Assembly: GCA_024278285.1 (NCBI GenBank)
Contig: JAJRTM010000795.1
Location: forward strand, 1-7,041
Length of the DNA stretch: 7,041 nucleotides
Direction: 5' to 3'
Source of the DNA: Planctomycetota bacterium
GTDB taxonomy: Bacteria > Planctomycetota > Planctomycetia > Planctomycetales > Planctomycetaceae
Shown: in pieces, positions 5,305 through 7,041 of the stretch
Position numbering within the stretch: position 1 is the first letter of the stretch
Layout: the number at the start of each line of letters is the position of its first letter
Made by a program: the position numbers and the translations under genes
The notes under the pieces: model-generated
What the model was told of the DNA's origin: nothing
The model's database searches: none
What the model saw: the letters and a program-made list of their open reading frames with translations, nothing else

Positions 5305-6603
5305 CTACTTCTCATATTGCAAATCTGCGAAGTCGAGGTATCTGTTCCAGTCGTAGTTGGTGACGTCGTGCTTTCCGGTGCGGACATGGTAGCCGATGCT
5401 GCCGGTGATCGGCTTATTTGGTTGAGGCCATTGTTTACTTGCAATCGGTTTTTTGCCGAGTAGTTCGTACACTTTGGAGGCATGTAACAGGGAGAGGAAT
5501 TCGCCGTGCGGGTCGGCCCAGGTATCTTCTTTTGCACTGGCAACATAAACGGCTCGCGGGGCAATGAGCGCAATCAATTCGTGTTGATCAACAGGGAGTG
5601 TTGATTCTTTCTCGTTATATTTTTTGAAGTTGCCACAAAACCAATGTGGAAAAACATTGTTAATCCGCTCAACGGTTTCCCCAAAATGCCGTCGGCTTAA
5701 CGCTGCTCCGCCACATCCGGAATCGTTGGAAATGACAATCGCAAACCGCTCGTCAGTCGCTCCTGCCCAGAGGGAAGTTTTCCCCAGCCGGGAATGCCCC
5801 ATCACGGCGACTTTTTCAGAAACGACTGCGCAATCTGTTTCGAGATAATCGAACGCCCGGCTTAATCCCCATGCCCACGCGGCGACACTTCCCCATTGGT
5901 CTGCATTCGGTTTTGTCTGCCCTTTTTTATAGAACAGGGGATGCACACCGTTTTGAAAGCCGTCATCAAAATCGGGATCGATATCACCATAGTACATGGT
6001 CGCCAAGCCGTAGCCTCGCTTGATAATCATCTCCACCGGCCAGCGGGAAGAGGCAACGCCTCGTGATTTTTCCGTAGCTCGATGATCAACAATTCCCGAA
6101 TTGGAACTGGCTCGCATCCATTGCTGGGAAAGTTTGATCTGCGGATCTTTGGAGATCGAATGATTCCCTTTGAAGTTGAGCGTCAGAAAAACAGGAGCCG
6201 GCGTTTTTTGTTTTGGGAGATAAATCAGTAGGTCAAGATGTGGTCCTGTTTTCTCTTTGTTGAACCAGATTGAAACTTCTTTTCGAATCGCGATGCCGTC
6301 TAACGCATTATCTGAAAAAGAGGTTTGCTCGAAATGTAAACAGGCCGGGCGGGCAGGGCTTTTTCCGTAAACTTCTGTTTCAAAAAGATGCAAAATCTCA
6401 GCGCGTCTTTTTGTTTTCCATTGTTGTGCATTCCTTACGGCTGAGCCATCTTCAAATTTTAATGGATCGGGAAGTGAGTATGCAGGGACTTTTGCTTCGT
6501 CATAATTGTACCCTTCTGGTTGAAAAGCAAAGGCGAATGAGTTGCACAGAAATGTGACAACAAGCAAGGCCATGAGACTGCTTGAATGTTTGGAAAAGAG
6601 CAT
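5305..6603 (-). CDS. Secreted CE15 glucuronoyl esterase-like hydrolase
   Basis: From the ATG at 6603 the protein has 432 residues. Residues 1-26 form a Sec signal peptide (hydrophobic core LMALLVVTFL, likely cut after AFA-26). There is no lipobox, so export to the periplasm or outside is expected. The mature part is an alpha/beta hydrolase with the nucleophile motif GHSRLGK (269-275, Ser271, with the following Arg and Lys typical of CE15) and WAGATDERFA after it. The C-terminal His412 lies in GKHDVTNYDW. The acid could be Asp294 (SNDSGCGGAALSRR) or Asp360 (AKEDTWADPHGEF). Bacterial CE15 enzymes cleave ester links between glucuronoxylan and lignin; similar planctomycete proteins are often labelled acetylxylan esterase. 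The substrate here is inferred. The gene stands alone: it has its own GGAG and converges with thrS, and a terminator isolates it from the upstream gene. A weak promoter, TTGCAC-N16-TAAACT (minus strand, 6669-6642), is possible. Confidence 0.85.
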   Translation of the reverse strand: MLFSKHSSSLMALLVVTFLCNSFAFAFQPEGYNYDEAKVPAYSLPDPLKFEDGSAVRNAQQWKTKRRAEILHLFETEVYGKSPARPACLHFEQTSFSDNALDGIAIRKEVSIWFNKEKTGPHLDLLIYLPKQKTPAPVFLTLNFKGNHSISKDPQIKLSQQWMRASSNSGIVDHRATEKSRGVASSRWPVEMIIKRGYGLATMYYGDIDPDFDDGFQNGVHPLFYKKGQTKPNADQWGSVAAWAWGLSRAFDYLETDCAVVSEKVAVMGHSRLGKTSLWAGATDERFAIVISNDSGCGGAALSRRHFGETVERINNVFPHWFCGNFKKYNEKESTLPVDQHELIALIAPRAVYVASAKEDTWADPHGEFLSLLHASKVYELLGKKPIASKQWPQPNKPITGSIGYHVRTGKHDVTNYDWNRYLDFADLQYEK

Positions 6604-6612
6604 CAATAAATT

Positions 6613-6616
6613 CTCC
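6613..6616 (-). promoter_or_regulatory. Ribosome binding site deciding the esterase start
   Basis: On the minus strand GGAG is followed by 9 nt and ATG at 6603. An in-frame ATG at 6669 would add 22 residues before the signal peptide and has no such site, so the shorter start is preferred. Confidence 0.75.
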
Positions 6617-6680
6617 AGGGAACGAGGTCTGTTTTTTCTCAAGTTTACCCAAGATGCGAGTGAGTGCAAAGCGGCGCATG

Positions 6681-6712
6681 AAAAAAGGTGAGCGTAACAC
6701 TCACCTTTTTTT
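6681..6712 (-). terminator. Intrinsic terminator after the CxxCH gene (symmetrical)
   Basis: AAAAAAGGTGAG (6681-6692) and CTCACCTTTTTT (6700-6711) form a 12-bp stem around a 7-nt loop. The run of A's on one side and T's on the other allow function on both strands. It lies 24 nt beyond the stop of the minus-strand CxxCH gene and about 80 nt upstream of the esterase start, so the esterase needs its own promoter in 6604-6680. Confidence 0.85.
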
Positions 6713-6735
6713 GTTCCAATTCCGCAGAACTGAAA

Positions 6736-7041
6736 TTACTCTCTTTTATCTTCACCGGGAAGTTTATTTTCTTTCAGCAGATCGCCAAACGTTTTCCCTT
6801 CGACTTTGCTCTTCTTTGCTTCAGCCGCTTTCAGTGCTTTTTTAATTTGATCCATATCTTTTACGTTCTTCGCTTTTTCTCCCAGACATGCTTTCAAGGC
6901 TGTGCCATAATCGTTGTTCTTCTTTTTCTTTTTATCGATATGACAAATGAAACATTTTGTTTTCGAAAGATTTTCTACATCTGGATAAAGCTCTTTGAAA
7001 TACTTGTAGTATTTCGGACGGGCCTGTGCGGTTTGCGTTGC
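6736..7041 (-). CDS. Partial gene: small protein with one haem c (CxxCH) motif
   Basis: Translating the minus strand from the right edge gives 101 uninterrupted residues ending at a TAA (6736-6738); the N-terminus lies outside the window. The fragment contains KYFKELYPDVENLSKTKC and then CFICH, a C-x-x-C-H site for covalent haem c attachment (C30, C33 and H34 of the fragment, bases 6940-6954). After it comes a Lys-rich C-terminal part with NDYGTALKACLG, followed by VEGKTFGDLLKENKLPG. A haem c protein would act outside the cytoplasm, so a signal peptide should lie in the missing part. I recall similar short single-haem proteins from planctomycetes without a defined function; electron transfer is the inference. 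A distal axial Met is not obvious: the only Met visible is in KDMDQ. Codons are AAA-rich for Lys. A strong terminator closes the gene. Confidence 0.7.
   Translation of the reverse strand, partial: ATQTAQARPKYYKYFKELYPDVENLSKTKCFICHIDKKKKKNNDYGTALKACLGEKAKNVKDMDQIKKALKAAEAKKSKVEGKTFGDLLKENKLPGEDKRE

Noticed and set aside
6582..6845. 87-codon plus-strand ORF at the right end
   Set aside because: It spans the esterase start, the intrinsic terminator and the antisense of the CxxCH gene, and its product is low-complexity and unrecognisable.

Overview
The window looks like chromosomal DNA from a planctomycete, probably in or near the Planctomycetaceae (Gimesia/Rubinisphaera-like). Evidence: a small minus-strand pilin-like protein of a type I associate with this phylum, a secreted CE15-type esterase, a small CxxCH protein, genes spaced apart by long non-coding gaps rich in GC-rich palindromes, and moderate GC content. 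The assignment comes from protein and repeat style read by eye, not from a database search.

Layout, left to right. Positions 1-350 hold no convincing gene but carry several inverted repeats, including a REPIN-like pair of inverted 24-nt palindromic units (169-264). A minus-strand gene (351-659) encodes a 102-residue protein with an N-terminal class III (prepilin-like) hydrophobic segment. Upstream of it is a strong match to a sigma-54 promoter (740-755, minus strand), with palindromes further upstream that could bind an enhancer-binding protein. Positions 907-1165 are mostly non-coding, with a possible 23-codon ORF and a sigma-70-type promoter.

The central housekeeping block is on the plus strand: tRNA-Gly(GCC) (1166-1237), then tig (trigger factor, 1286-2776) 48 nt later with no visible terminator between them, a clear intrinsic terminator, and thrS (threonyl-tRNA synthetase, 2901-5090) with its own candidate promoter. 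Together these supply glycine decoding, threonine charging and nascent-chain folding. ThrRS has all its editing and catalytic zinc residues and carries an extra ~60-residue insertion before motif 2.

ThrS converges on a minus-strand gene for a secreted CE15 (glucuronoyl esterase-like) protein (5305-6603). The gap between them is almost filled by five consecutive stem-loops (5133-5275). Upstream of the esterase an intrinsic terminator (6681-6712) closes a further minus-strand gene that runs off the right edge; its visible C-terminal 101 residues contain a CFICH haem c motif.

Most of the window is ordinary housekeeping. The parts most worth following up are the sigma-54/pilin-like unit, the palindromic repeat elements and the ThrRS insertion. 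I see no CRISPR array, prophage, transposase gene or defence system.
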